Shown here one piece after another: positions 1 through 10,785 of a stretch of DNA of 64,000 nucleotides; the first letter of the stretch is position 1; each line of letters starts with the position of its first letter. The notes under the pieces are model-generated. The model saw nothing but the letters and a program-made list of their open reading frames with translations. It ran no database searches and had not been told where the DNA came from. The stretch comes from Sodiomyces alkalinus F11 (lineage: Eukaryota > Ascomycota > Sordariomycetes > Glomerellales > Plectosphaerellaceae), in the NCBI RefSeq assembly GCF_003711515.1, contig NW_021167085.1, positions 1,342,575-1,406,574 on the forward strand, in the 5' to 3' direction. A program made the position numbers and the translations under genes.

Positions 1-2
1 TG

Positions 3-230
3 GACCTCGTCGCCGCCCGCCAGCTCGCCACTACAACGGATGAGGCCTTGAATGGCATGACCGATCATGAGCTCAAGAACCACGTCCAGAAGCTTGAGGA
101 TACAGAGAGGATAGCGAAGGAGGTGTTGGAGTATTGGCGTAAAAGGACGGATGAAAAGATCGGGGACAGGGAAGCGTTCGAAGGCGTCATAGAAAATTTG
201 GTGAAGCATGCGCGCAAGGTTCGAAAATGA
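3..230 (+). CDS. C-terminal end of an unrecognised protein (5' truncated)
   Basis: The frame is open from base 3 of the window to a TGA at 228-230 and encodes about 75 residues. The stretch is strongly charged and predicted helical, with heptad-like spacing of Leu, Ile and Val, and ends in a basic KHARKVRK tail, so it looks like a terminal coiled coil. The gene begins outside the window. I do not recognise the family. That it is coding rests on the uninterrupted frame reaching the window edge and on the amphipathic composition, so confidence is moderate. It converges on the eIF2 gamma gene, with a 440-bp gap between the two stop codons. Confidence 0.5.
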   Translation, partial: DLVAARQLATTTDEALNGMTDHELKNHVQKLEDTERIAKEVLEYWRKRTDEKIGDREAFEGVIENLVKHARKVRK

Positions 231-670
231 TGGCACGAAGGCAGATATGGATTGTGACGAGAAGAAAAAAACAATAGGCCCCTTTTCTTTGCTGCCAAAA
301 CGTACATTATTTATGTATGTACCCCCTACATGATGAGCCTTCCCATGTGTGTCGCCATTCTCTTAAGGCGCCACCTACAACAAAAGCTGTATGCCATCGC
401 TCTACAACCATGACCGTAGACTGAAGGCTATGCAATTTTTGTTTGTTGGCAATATCACCATGTGGCCTATCTACGACCTGTATCTTGCCATCCCTACCCG
501 AAACCATAATCATCATCTCATCATGCCTGTTCTTTACATGCTTGGTCCTTTTCCTACTCAAGATTTCCCTTGACATTTTAGGATGTGCTAGGCTCAAGGG
601 TAACACCACTAGGGAGACATTCAGTCAGTGACGTGTGGTCTAACAAGCGGCAGGGCGGTTCTTGGGGAAC
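231..670. other. Convergent 3' intergenic region
   Basis: This stretch lies between the stop codons of the truncated gene and eIF2 gamma and should hold both 3' UTRs. I see no convincing coding sequence. The short frames here lack conserved features. Confidence 0.5.
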
Positions 671-2279
671 TTACGCGGCAATGGTAGCCCAGCCGATGAG
701 ACGCCAGTGCTTCTCGATACGTCGGCTCAGGGCAACCTTCTCGCCAATGTTGGTACAGGCCGGGCTCGTGAGAATCAGCTTAGCAGCATCGTTCTTGATA
801 GCGGCAACCTTAGCACCGGTGGACGTGGAGCCAATGTTCACCATGATGACCTCATTCTTGGCGAGCTTGGCCACCTTGGCCTGCTTGCCGTCGGCAGTCC
901 GGACACCGAGGAGGCGTTTGAGGAGGTAGAAGTTGATCTCGATCTCGCTGTAGATCTCGGGCAGGCGGCCCTTGAGGCCAAGGACGAAGCCGACGAGACG
1001 ATCGGCACGGCAGAGGGTGGGATCGATGCGGGTGCCGACACCGATGAGACCACCGGGGACGGCGTACTTGAGCTCGTTGAACTCGGAGTTGAGGGTGACG
1101 ATGCGGCTGAAGATGGGCGTGCACTTAAGAGCGCCCTTCTCGTCGCGCGTGACGATGCCGGGGCGGATCTCAATCTCGTCGCCGAGCTTGAGAACGCCGT
1201 GCAGGATGGAACCGCCGGCGACACCACCCTTGAGGTCGTCGATCTCGGCACCAGGCTTGTTGACATCGAAGGAACGAATGACGATCATGTGGGGGTCGAG
1301 GGTGAAGTCGCGGACGGGAATGGGAATGGTGTTGACGATGGCGGCGAGGGCAGCGTCGATGTTGAACTTGAGCTGGGCGGAGATGGGGATCACCGGGGAC
1401 TTGCCGGCGACGGTACCTCGGATGAACTTAAGGATGGACTGATAATGCTGCTGGGCGGCTTCAGGCCGCATCAGATCGACCTTATTCTGCAGGATGATAA
1501 TCTTGTCCAGCTTCATGATCTCGATGGCCGCAAGATGCTCCGAAGTCTGCGGCTGAGGGCAGGTTTCATTGCCGGCGATAAGGAGGAGAGCAGCGTCCAT
1601 GACGGCGGCGCCTGACAACATAGTGCTCATGAGAATGTCGTGACCGGGGCAATCCACGAAGCTAGGGCGGCGATTAGCTTTTTTTTTTTTCTTTTTTTCC
1701 TACATCAAAGCGAAGGTCTGACGACCAAATATAATATCCCCTGGGCCTGGGGTTTAGATCGACTCACGAGACATGGCGTAGAAGTCGGTAGGTTCCTCCG
1801 CAGCCTTCCCGCTCGCACGGAGGGTCGACTTCCTTTTCACTCTTGTAACTCCTGAAGCAGCCTGGCCGCGGGCATTCCGGATTATCGCACTGGTAGATCT
1901 TCGCATTGGCATAGCCCAGCTTGATGGTAATGTTCCGAATGAGCTCGTTTTTGAAACGGACAGTCTGGACGCCGGAGATGGCTTTTACGACGGTTGATTT
2001 TCCGTGAGCGACATGGCCAATGGTGCCAATGTTGATGGTAGCTTGCCGTGCGATGATCTCGGGAGTCAGTGGCGTGAGGGTCTTGACGTCAAGGTCTTTC
2101 GGCTCGGTCTGTGGAGGTAAAACAGGTCGCTGGACGGAGGTGTCGGCGGTAACTGGGTTTTCGGACTTCTTGAGCGCACTCTTGAGAGGCTGGGCCTCCT
2201 CGACGTGATCCTGGACGGACTCGCCAGAGTCGGACTCGGACTCGATGTCGTCAAACTTGTTGTCGCCGTTGGCAGACAT
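671..2279 (-). CDS. GCD11: Translation initiation factor eIF2 subunit gamma
   Basis: This is the GTP-binding subunit of eIF2, which carries initiator Met-tRNA to the 40S ribosome. Two exons, 2279-1768 and 1661-671, give 500 residues. The 106-bp intron (1767-1662) has a GTGAGT donor and CTAG acceptor and splits the Ser codon just before FVDCPGH. Visible motifs are the G1 loop GHVAHGKS (88-95), a knuckle-like Cys cluster (C131, C136, C141, C155, C160) inside the G domain as expected for eIF2 gamma, G3 DCPGH (174-178) and NKVD (230-233). Domains II and III follow, ending in GWATIAA. The start at 2279 is the first ATG of the conserved frame and is followed by the usual acidic, non-conserved leader. 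On the sense strand the intron carries a long A-rich tract just upstream of the acceptor. Confidence 0.96.
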
Positions 2280-5200
2280 ATTCGCAGTGTGGTGGGGGAG
2301 GCAAAGCAACTGTGCTGGGAGAGTGGTGGGGTAATAAGGCGGTGCGTTGCTTAACGCTTTCTCTCTCGGATGCGATGGATGCCGTGAAGTGTTGCAGACA
2401 CGAATTAGGAAATTACGGCGGGAAGGGAGAAAATTGTATTTCTTGGTATTACAGGCGCTTCCTTTCAATCAGGGCAAGCGCGATCCGTTGTTGCCTCTTT
2501 CCGAAGATCTGGTGACGGCAAAAGGGGATTTTGGCTGGTGGGTTTGAAGCATTAAAATTCGAAGTGTGGAGGAACGAAGTATGACTCTTACGCTATGCCA
2601 AATCAGACCTGATAAGCTGATAAGACAATATGCCCCACATTCAACAATTCACACCAACAACGCCTTGCCAGAGGATAGGTAACTTCTTGACATTAAATGG
2701 CCGTGGACGCATTAAACAAAGAAATAGTCCAGCAAGCTGAACATATGCCTGTTCAATGACGAGGTATTGCATAGAGAACATGCTTATTATGCGCTCCTAA
2801 TTGGAGTAGCTGTTTATTCCTCCTAAATGACTAAGTGCGCTAGGTCTGTGGTATGTATGAACCTGCGAAGTCTAGAGTAAGGTACCTACAGGTCTAATAA
2901 TCATCAGTTCTCTTTTCGAACCATATGAATTCTCCAGCCTTGGCATCCACCTTGAAAGACTTGAAAGAGGAGTTGCTGAATAATATACACGTGACCAAGC
3001 AACTTTCTTGCGCCAAAGGGAGGGCGACTAGGGCGACTGGTAATTGTCGCCAGCTTAATGAGGGGGTGGCTTTCTGAGGCTCGGTGATTAGCATCTTACT
3101 GTCTGTCCCTGTTGAAGCCTAGGCTTATTCGACATCAAAGCGGTTCGAAATATGTGATCCGAACCGTGTCTTTGACGACTGGCGTGTGTGGTAACATGGC
3201 ACGACCAGTATATGCTTGGGTCTACAGCCTCGGTGCCGAGTAGCAAGACTCTGTACGACGAGCCAGCTTCCACGAGTTCATGATAAGATAGGGACGGGAC
3301 TTTCTGGTTCAGCCCCTCGTCTACTCTGCGTAGCTGCTTGATGAACGACACCAAAGGTACCATCAGGGGCTGGTCGCCGCTGTTCTCTTGTGGTGGGCCA
3401 GTTCGAGGAGTCTCAGCTGCTTCTCTTCAGCAGGAACAGAATATGGAGAAAAATAGGCTGAATCGAAGAAAGCTTGGGCGAGCGGCATGTGGTGGAAGTA
3501 TTAAAGCGCCTTTCAGATTAAGCATGTTTCTGACGTTACCACCAGTTGGGTAATATGTGATTTCGGCAGCTTAAATAAAAGATACAAAAATAGCATAGAT
3601 CTTGCTCTTCTCAGGAGGCGACTCCGGAAGAGTAGGCTGCATGCATTTGGCCAACACGCCAAGACATTTGTTGGATGGTACATCGGACCATAATGACCAA
3701 GAAGGTGATTGTGGTCCTTCCGTCCTTACGGCAGATAAGCCTTGGTGTGATCGTGCTTAGCACCATGTGTGTCAAAGTGGTATTTCGGGGGGCTATATCC
3801 GTCCATCAACAGGTTGACAGCATGGGACCCGTCAACAGAGGCAAGGCTACGTGGAAGCAGAAAAAAGAAGAAGAAGAAGAAGAAAAGAAGAAAAGAAGAA
3901 GAAAGAAATAAAGAAACTGAAGGCCCCGAACGTCATATATCATATCATAGAGACAAGACAAAGTATTGTCTCCTTGGGACTCGAGATACCCAAACACGGT
4001 ACTCGATTCGGTGCTCGATTTGGATATCGACTTGGGATGTTTTCCCCGAGTCCAACTCCAAGTGAACGACCAATCACCAACGGACGGCAACCGATGAGAC
4101 CGACTGTACAACGTAATTACCGGAGAATCAAAATCAAGAAATCACCAAAGACCAAAAGAGCGAGACGCTGGATAGTGATATAGGTACGTATTCGGACGCT
4201 GGTTATCGTACCCCGTACGGGGGCCTGAGCTGGTATTACTAAGGTAACACAGGTTGTACATACATAAGGTACGATACGGTTGACGAAGGACGAAGTACAA
4301 CGTACGAATAAGCGATCTCATCTCACCGGCCCCACCCGCGCCACGTCCCACCCACTCTGGCTTGTTCGTCCATCCCCATCACTTCTCTTGCCGCCCACAC
4401 CGCAGATGGCTGGACGGCCGTCACACAACTTCGCACGCTCATTGGCGGTCTCTTCTGACATCCTAGTCGTCACCCTAGGCATGTTGCACTCGGCGCAAAT
4501 GGACCAGCGGGACCTATCACGGATGCAGATCTGCCATGCGGGTGGTAAGCGGCAGCAGGGGCTGGCTGGGGTGCGTAAAGCCCTTTGTCGAGTCGACACC
4601 CGCTTCTTCTCTCTCACCTGTTCACTTGTGCACTTGTTCACTTGTTCTCGCCATCGACCCTAAAGAATTAGAGGGGTCTTCGCTCCCCAAAGTCCTCCCC
4701 TGTTCGGGTGAACCCAGCGCAATGCCCAATCACCTCGCCGTATTTCGCTCTGGGTATCCGTAGCTCCCTCGAGAGAGAAGTGCCAAGCACCGATTTCACG
4801 GAGCATCTTGGAATGGGCGGCTCGAATGCTTGATTAGAGAGACTTGAGCCCTCGTTGGTGACATTCACATCTGCAGGTGCTACGTACGGTTGGTTGCTGG
4901 CGTACGCATGCCATGACCGGAGTACGTATGTACGGATACTATCGTCTTGTTCCCCTTGTTTCCCACCCCTCTCTTGATTGTTTTCCCGAATCGTTTGACT
5001 GTTAGTGTTGGTCCGGACCGGATGTGCGTCGTGTCTGTGTGGGTGCAATATCTGCTCATCGATCGGTCTGCTCTGCCTCTCATATACCCTACCTGCCGAC
5101 CTACCCACAGCCGTCTGCTCGCTTCTTCATCTTTCATCCACATCCTCGCCGTTCAGATTCTTGTTCTGGGGAGCAGCTGGCTTTGCGTGCGTGGACAAAG

Positions 5201-5791
5201 CAGAGAAGATCCGTCTTCTCCGAAGTTCTAGTCGGACTTGTGTAGCCGCCTGCAGGGTCACCTTGACATCTGCGAGACGGACCTCGGCGCTTCGACGATC
5301 CTGTCGTGGTTGGCGTCTATCCCATCACCGTCGAATCGCTGGGCTGGAAATCGGACCCCGACCTATCAGCATCATTTCCTGCCCATCTCGTGCTGTTCCC
5401 TAAGCCCACACTTCAGGTAACGATTTCCATTTGCTCCCTCTCTCTGTCCCTCTCACACTATCTTCCTAGAGGATGTTGATCCCCCCCCCCCCTTGAGAGT
5501 ATTTCCCTCGAAGAAGAGTGGCTGGGCTTTCTCAAAAACAACGCCCTCCCCCCCCCGACTCCTCGAACTTCTCGGGAGTCTCCTTCTTTCGCCAGCTGGT
5601 CTCACCCTAAGATTTTCTATTCTCAATATCGTCTCTTTTCTGCTTCGCCACCTTGCTTGCCTGTCGCAAGGCTTTGCAATAGTTAACTTTCATTATCCAG
5701 CCTCGAGCACCAAGGGTGTCTCTCTCTTAGTCTTTCCTTTCAGCTACCTATATAGAAGTGGTCCTCCCTTTCTCTACGCTGTGCGCCCCTC
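2280..5791. other. Long divergent intergenic region with low-complexity tracts
   Basis: These 3.5 kb separate the start codons of eIF2 gamma and the four-helix membrane protein. No frame here has domain-like composition. The notable contents are a GAA/AAAG purine tract at 3859-3917, short GTACGTAC/GGTACC motifs near 4190-4290, and two C runs (5481-5492 and 5548-5556). The last 700 bases before 5792 are pyrimidine-rich and probably form the promoter and leader of the downstream gene. Confidence 0.45.
3859..3917. repeat. Purine-only GAA/AAAG microsatellite
   Basis: This is an almost pure purine stretch made of imperfect GAA and AAAG units in the middle of a non-coding region. It reads as basic low-complexity peptide in several frames, which produces spurious open frames on both strands. 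Confidence 0.85.
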
Positions 5792-7519
5792 ATGTCTCCG
5801 CAAGGTAAGTCTCTTTGTTCTCGGCCGTTTCATCTCATCCAACAGTCAGACTCTAATTGTTCGCCGTCAGACGACAACAGGAAGCGGCCAGCCGCTCTAA
5901 ATCTCACGGCCAAACGTTCAGCCTCGACAGACTCGTCATCCTCGACTTCATCACTAAAGCCGCCTCGCACGCCTCGTTTTGCCGAAGCCACATCAGTACA
6001 CTCTCCCGTCGACGGCCCTCGGTCTCCCTTCGTCCCGATGGACGACAAGTCAGAAGTGCCCCAGTCGCAACCTGGCGACATTGGCTTTGGCTACATAAAC
6101 AACCGGGAGTCGGTTGCCGTTCCCATGAGCCCAAAGACCCCCCTCAAGAGCGCCATGAAAGTGCCAGGAACCCCCGCAAGGAGGTTCGACAACCCGCTGA
6201 GCCCGACGTTCCGGGAGGAGGATGTTCTGGACAAGCGGGAGACGAAAACCGACAAAGAGCAGGCCCGGGATCTGGTACGTGATTGCTCTATGCCTTTGGG
6301 CAGAACGTGGCGGACTTTTGCCCAAGACTAACTCAAGTTGCAGAGGATTAAAACCCGAGTGCGAATGGCCAAGTTTGCCCTCCGAGGCGTCAGCTTTAGC
6401 TGTGCCCTGATCATCATTTCCATGCTCTCGGCCTCCTTCTCCATCTTCAATGCGACAAGAGCTTTGCCCGCACACAGTGGCCTGCCTTCTTGGGCAGAAG
6501 GGACAAGGCTATGGCCCCAGATCATTGTCATCGTTGTGGCCGGCATTTCGCTCCTCGGTTGCATCATCGTCTTTGCCGCCTACTGCCGTGGTGGCCACAA
6601 GCGAGCGGAGAAGGTCTCGACCTACTACACTATGTTTGCCATTGGGTGGTTCATCCTCTCCATGGTTCTCTGGGCCGTTTCTGCCGGTATCTTCCAGCAT
6701 TCCCGGAACACAATGGACGGGCAGGACGTGTGGGGATGGAGGTGAGCCGCCTTTTTTCTTTTTTTTTCTTTTTTCTTTTCTACCTGTCCTATCATTGACA
6801 CGCTGGCGTGCTGACTTTGATTTTCTCGTAGCTGCCGCGAAAACAGACGTGCCGATCTGTACAGCAACGAGGTCGACTACGCCCTCGTCTGCCGCCTGAA
6901 CAACTGGGTCCTCATCTGCATCTTGATCGAGATCGTCGTCGAGATCATCGCCATCTCTCTTTACAGCATCGTCTTCTACCGCTACTACACCAAGCGTCGC
7001 CTCCACAAGTCCATGAACATGCGCGACAAGGCTCGCACCGATCTGTACCTGGCCCAGCTCCGGAGCCAGTCCGCTCCCAACACCCCCGGTCTCAGGTCTC
7101 CCAGCCTCAAGTCGCCCGGCCTGTACAGCCAGTACGCTCTGTCGCCGCGCAACCCCGAGAAGACGTTCGCGTCCCTCGGCGCCATCGAAGAGGGCACGCA
7201 ACAGCAGCCGTCCTTCACCCCCGGCACCCGCTTCGTCGAGCCTGAATCCAGCTTCGTCCGCCAGCAACAGTCCACCTTCAAGCTGCAGGCGCCGCCGACA
7301 AAGGCCCCTTCGGCAAAGCCCAAGAACCAGGCCGGCCTCACCCCGACTTCCACCGAGGCGCCGAGCTTCCCCGCCCAGCCGGAACCCGTCGCTCAACCTT
7401 CCCAACGGCAGCCGGTCCACATCGAGCACGAGCACGTCAGTGGCGCGGCAGACGAACCGGTGTATGAAGCTGTGCCTATTCCTGGCGCGTACGCCGACAT
7501 GGCGCCGAAGCACAGGTAA
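5792..7519 (+). CDS. Four-helix membrane protein with long cytoplasmic tail, function unknown
   Basis: Four coding exons (5792-5804, 5871-6274, 6344-6741, 6832-7519) encode 500 residues. The first exon is 13 nt (ATG TCT CCG CAA G). A 66-nt GTAAGT...CAG intron follows, and because it is a multiple of three the frame also reads straight through it. The second intron has an ACTAAC branch site. The first ~140 residues are Ser/Pro-rich and disordered, with several S/T-P sites. Predicted membrane segments lie at about 153-175, 196-219, 233-256 and 296-320. The loop between helices 3 and 4 has two Cys (273, 292) that could form a disulphide. The last ~175 residues are rich in Pro, Ser and Gln, again with many S-P sites. 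The topology resembles four-helix families such as SUR7/claudin-like or MARVEL proteins, but I cannot assign one. Confidence 0.85.
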
Positions 7520-8618
7520 CGGCGTTCAAAGTACGACGGGAAGCAGTTGAGATGAAGAAGGAAGATTGCCCGATGCACGGGCGCGGCTGCGACGATTAGC
7601 GAGCTTTTACAAAAAATCAAAACGAATGATGGAGGATGATACCTCGCGGGGAACAGACGACGGGACGATTCAGGTTGTTTTCATATCAAAACATATCAAC
7701 TGAGCTGCTGGGTTCAGGAGGTCCCGCCGCATCACCCTCTGCGCGATATCAGTTGGCTAGGATTCGGTTTCGTTTGTCGTCAGACTCATTTATATATACC
7801 ATCTCGGCGTTGAGGACCCAGGGAAGTGACGCTTGTCCCGCTTGGCTGGACCGGAATGGGTGGATATAGGTAGCCTTTCCAAATTAATTCACATTATTTC
7901 CTTTCTTTGACATGGCTGCTCAACTTCAACAAGGAGTGATGGTTGTTATTTCCAGGTCGCTAATGATAGGACGACAGTAGATAGTTTTACACTTGATGTT
8001 GGAGGTCTCAGATTGCTGTTCCCCATCCACGTATGTTGGTCTGCTCAGACTATCCACACGTCCGGCAGGTGATACAGCTGTCTGTACCTGACAAGATCAG
8101 ATGGTGTTTTCCAGTGCACCAGAAGCACCCAGGCTTGTCTATTGAGCATCGAGTTCGCGTAGGGTTGCAGATTCCAACTTTGTCGGTCTGAGCTTAGGGA
8201 ACTTGCTTCCCGTTTGGTCACGCTTCATCGGCCCGCCTTTTATAGCTCCGCCTCTAAACGCTAAGCAGATGATCAAACAGTGAAGTGCTTCTGGATAGGG
8301 GGACCGGGAAAGACCCAATCCGTATAAGTGAATAGGGCGTCGTTGTCCTACTCGTATCTGAACGCTGCTCAGTATTCGTAGGGACATATCGTGTATGCAC
8401 AAATGTCGTGGGATAAGACGGGAGGCTCATGACGTCTTGGTTTGGTACGTCCTGCGCGAAGGCTCTCGCAGCATTGGCCTAGATGACGCCCGCGTGTTGC
8501 AGGCAGGGGTAGCCACGCACGCCTGGCCTGGGGTACTTGCAGTGGTAGAGTATGTCGCAGCAACAGAGAAGTCGAGCTGAGCAGCCGTCCGCTAGCCTAC
8601 TCCACCGTCTCTTTTCGC
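7520..8618. other. Convergent intergenic region
   Basis: This 1.1-kb stretch lies between two convergent stop codons. It contains only short frames without recognisable composition. I see no RNA gene or repeat of note. Confidence 0.45.
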
Positions 8619-9224
8619 TCATTCATCCATAATGGCAAAATGGACCTTCATCCATAAACTGCAGTCCCGACACCCGACGAGCAGCTCGCCCGCCGCGCCT
8701 GCGTCCTCGAGGTCTGTCTCGGCGAAGACGAAACCACGATCGTTACCACACCGGCAGCCACGGTACCAGCAATCCTGCGCCTCGTCGAAGGGCAAGTCGT
8801 CGAGGTCGACGTTCTCAACACCCGTTTGGAAGGACGTGACCCCCGCCCCGCCCTGGTGATGTCGCCCTTCGTGGCCGAACGGTCCATGAGCCCTTGCGGA
8901 AGCGGAGGCGGCATATAACGAGAGGTCGTAAGCAGCGCGGGATTTCGGGTCCGAGAGCGTCTTGTAGGCGACTGTGATCTGGTCGATTGTGAATTCCGGG
9001 CTGCCGCGGCTGTTACTGCCGGTAAGGTGTGCCGATGGCGGCGTTCGATTTGCTGTTTCTGACTTGGCCTTGTCTGGGTGGTGGCGTAGAAGGGCGCGAT
9101 GGTAGGCCCGCTTGACGAGTTGGGCTGGTTGATGAGCTTGGTCTGACAGGAGTGCTGGGGAGATGTCGAGGACTTCGTAATAGGTTTGCGGTGTACCGTG
9201 CAGACCCAAATGTGAGATGTTCAT
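8619..9224 (-). CDS. DPH4: DPH4-type J-domain protein, diphthamide synthesis
   Basis: Single exon, 201 residues. An N-terminal J domain carries the HPD motif at 49-51, followed by the DPKSRAAYDL helix at its end. The C-terminal half is a CSL/DPH-type zinc ribbon: C152, C157-R-C159-G, then C185-R-D-C188 close to the C-terminus. This order (J domain, then CSL zinc finger) is that of DPH4 (Jjj3/DNAJC24), the accessory protein for the first step of diphthamide formation on elongation factor 2. Length matches the family. An insert rich in Ser, Asn and Thr after HPD lengthens the J domain loop. The start is the first ATG and is followed directly by the YYEVLDI segment of J helix I. Confidence 0.9.
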   Translation of the reverse strand: MNISHLGLHGTPQTYYEVLDISPALLSDQAHQPAQLVKRAYHRALLRHHPDKAKSETANRTPPSAHLTGSNSRGSPEFTIDQITVAYKTLSDPKSRAAYDLSLYAASASARAHGPFGHEGRHHQGGAGVTSFQTGVENVDLDDLPFDEAQDCWYRGCRCGNDRGFVFAETDLEDAGAAGELLVGCRDCSLWMKVHFAIMDE

Positions 9225-9694
9225 TTTGAAGATGAGTGAGCCACGTGATAGGCCCAGGGAATGAGTTATTAGTTGTTGGGGATACGAGGAGGTGCCGTAC
9301 CTAATACTGAGTGATTATGTAGAACGGTGGATTTTTTTTTAGTTTCTTTTTGGCCATTGCCGTGTCGCCAGAACTGTGGTCACGTGAGCAAAATGTAGAT
9401 ATCGTTTAGATATCCGTTTCGAGCAAGAATTGGCCTAATGAAAGGGCAATGAATTGCGAGAAGAAGCAATAGAAAGGGCCGGCGGCGAAGGATAATGGAA
9501 GATTTTCTGAAAGCATCCCGTGTCATCATGCCTCATGCTGGAATGGCACTGCTGAGCACAGGAAACCACCAGCAGCAAAACACATATGACCCTGAGCTTG
9601 TGGAAAGGAACTTGTTCGTGGTACATGGTGATACAGAGGTAGTATATACACAGATTGCTGAATCCGAATGTTCTTTCTGACGTGTCGTCGTCGC
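9225..9694. other. Short intergenic region between two minus-strand genes
   Basis: This holds the 3' UTR of the mL59 gene and the promoter of the DPH4 gene, both on the minus strand. A T-rich stretch lies at about 9332-9350. Nothing else is evident. Confidence 0.4.
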
Positions 9695-10339
9695 TTATTT
9701 GGGGAACTTCTTCCACCTGTATCTGCCAACCTGTAGTGAAGGTAGTATGTCAGTGTCTGTCTGTCCCATGAACCAGGTGGAGTTGAACTCACCTTCTTCC
9801 ATTCCCTCATCAGATCGGGCATCTCCAGCATAGCGGTTCTCTTCTTTTCCATTCTGTATACTGTTAGCCAAGTCATAGTCGCCTTGAGACTGGAGACGGA
9901 GGACTGGAGCTCGAAGACTCAGCCCTTGCACCCAAGACGCCACATACCTTTGGATACTGGTCCTCTCGTGTATGTGTCCCTTGACCTTCTGTCCTACACC
10001 TGTACCCTTAACCCTAAGACCGTGCTCGACGCGTTCTGCCAGTCGGTGTTCGGTTGCCTTGACGGTGTGCGGCAGCAGCTCTTCTACGCCATGTTCGCGA
10101 GCCAGCTTGACCAGCTCCGCTTGCCGTCGCAGCGAGTATACCGGCTCGTGGCGCTTTCCGGTTACGGGATGCTTATGCGGTTTGAAGGGGTTCGGGGTGG
10201 CTTCTTGGTAGCCCGTCTTGAAGGTCTCCGGGTTGGTGCCGGCGGGAAGGATGGACGGAGGAGGATAACGGGCGAGGAATCGCTGGAGACGCGCCGGGAG
10301 CGCTTTTGCAAGCTGGATATACTGCTCTGTCGCTGCCAT
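9695..10339 (-). CDS. MRPL25: Mitochondrial large-subunit ribosomal protein mL59 (MRPL25)
   Basis: Three exons, 10339-9948, 9853-9793 and 9730-9695, encode 162 residues. Both introns have clear GT...AG signals (GTATGT...TACAG and GTGAGT...CTACAG). Splicing joins ERTSIQ to RMEKKRTAMLEMPDLMREWKK and then VGRYRWKKFPK. That is the MRPL25/mL59 pattern: an N-terminal LPARLQRFLARYPP segment, a central NPFKPHKHPVTGKRHEPVYS segment, then a basic helical tail. The protein belongs to the fungal mitochondrial 54S subunit. The unspliced frame reads through to the same stop but gives a non-conserved middle, so it is probably not the product. It is divergently paired with PRP28 across 446 bp. Confidence 0.9.
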   Translation of the reverse strand: MAATEQYIQLAKALPARLQRFLARYPPPSILPAGTNPETFKTGYQEATPNPFKPHKHPVTGKRHEPVYSLRRQAELVKLAREHGVEELLPHTVKATEHRLAERVEHGLRVKGTGVGQKVKGHIHERTSIQRYVASWVQGLSLRAPVLRLQSQGDYDLANSIQNGKEENRYAGDARSDEGMEEGEFNSTWFMGQTDTDILPSLQVGRYRWKKFPK

Positions 10340-10785
10340 TGTCGCGGCTCTATATGCTCGTTATCAGGATATAGCAAACCGCGATGAGCATCGCATCGTT
10401 GGTACGGATGCACAGAGCTGTTCGTGTCGACGATGCGAATAATCTTCTGGTTATCCACTCTTCAAGTCAAACCTACAGACCCACAGAAGCTGACTACAAC
10501 ACAGTGTTGATTGCGTACTGTACGGTGTATACTGCCTGGCTACGTACTACGTCGTACAGAAGGATAAGGTAATCAAGGTAGTGGCCATCACTGACAGACA
10601 ATCCTCGCGTTGCGTTTCCTTCCCTTCCCCCAACTTTGATCAAACCACAGACGATTTGACGGAGTGTGATATCTACGGCAACCTGTACTCGTACGTGTTT
10701 AGTAAGAGGTCGATAAGACGGCATCAAAAACCATTTATTTTGTACTCTTGAGACGTCGCCCCCCAGAACCAGAATTCGCCCCAGC
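10340..10785. promoter_or_regulatory. Shared divergent promoter region of mL59 and PRP28
   Basis: The 446 bp between two divergent start codons must hold both promoters. A cluster of GTAC-containing words (10515-10562) lies in the middle. I cannot mark a TATA box with confidence. Confidence 0.45.

Noticed and set aside
662..1615. 317-codon open frame opposite eIF2 gamma
   Set aside because: It is fully antisense to the conserved GTPase exon and its acidic, Gly/Asp-rich composition is that of a codon-bias shadow.
6509..7513. 334-codon minus-strand frame over the four-helix protein
   Set aside because: It is antisense to two exons and crosses an intron; composition is Arg/Gly/Leu-rich as expected for a shadow frame.
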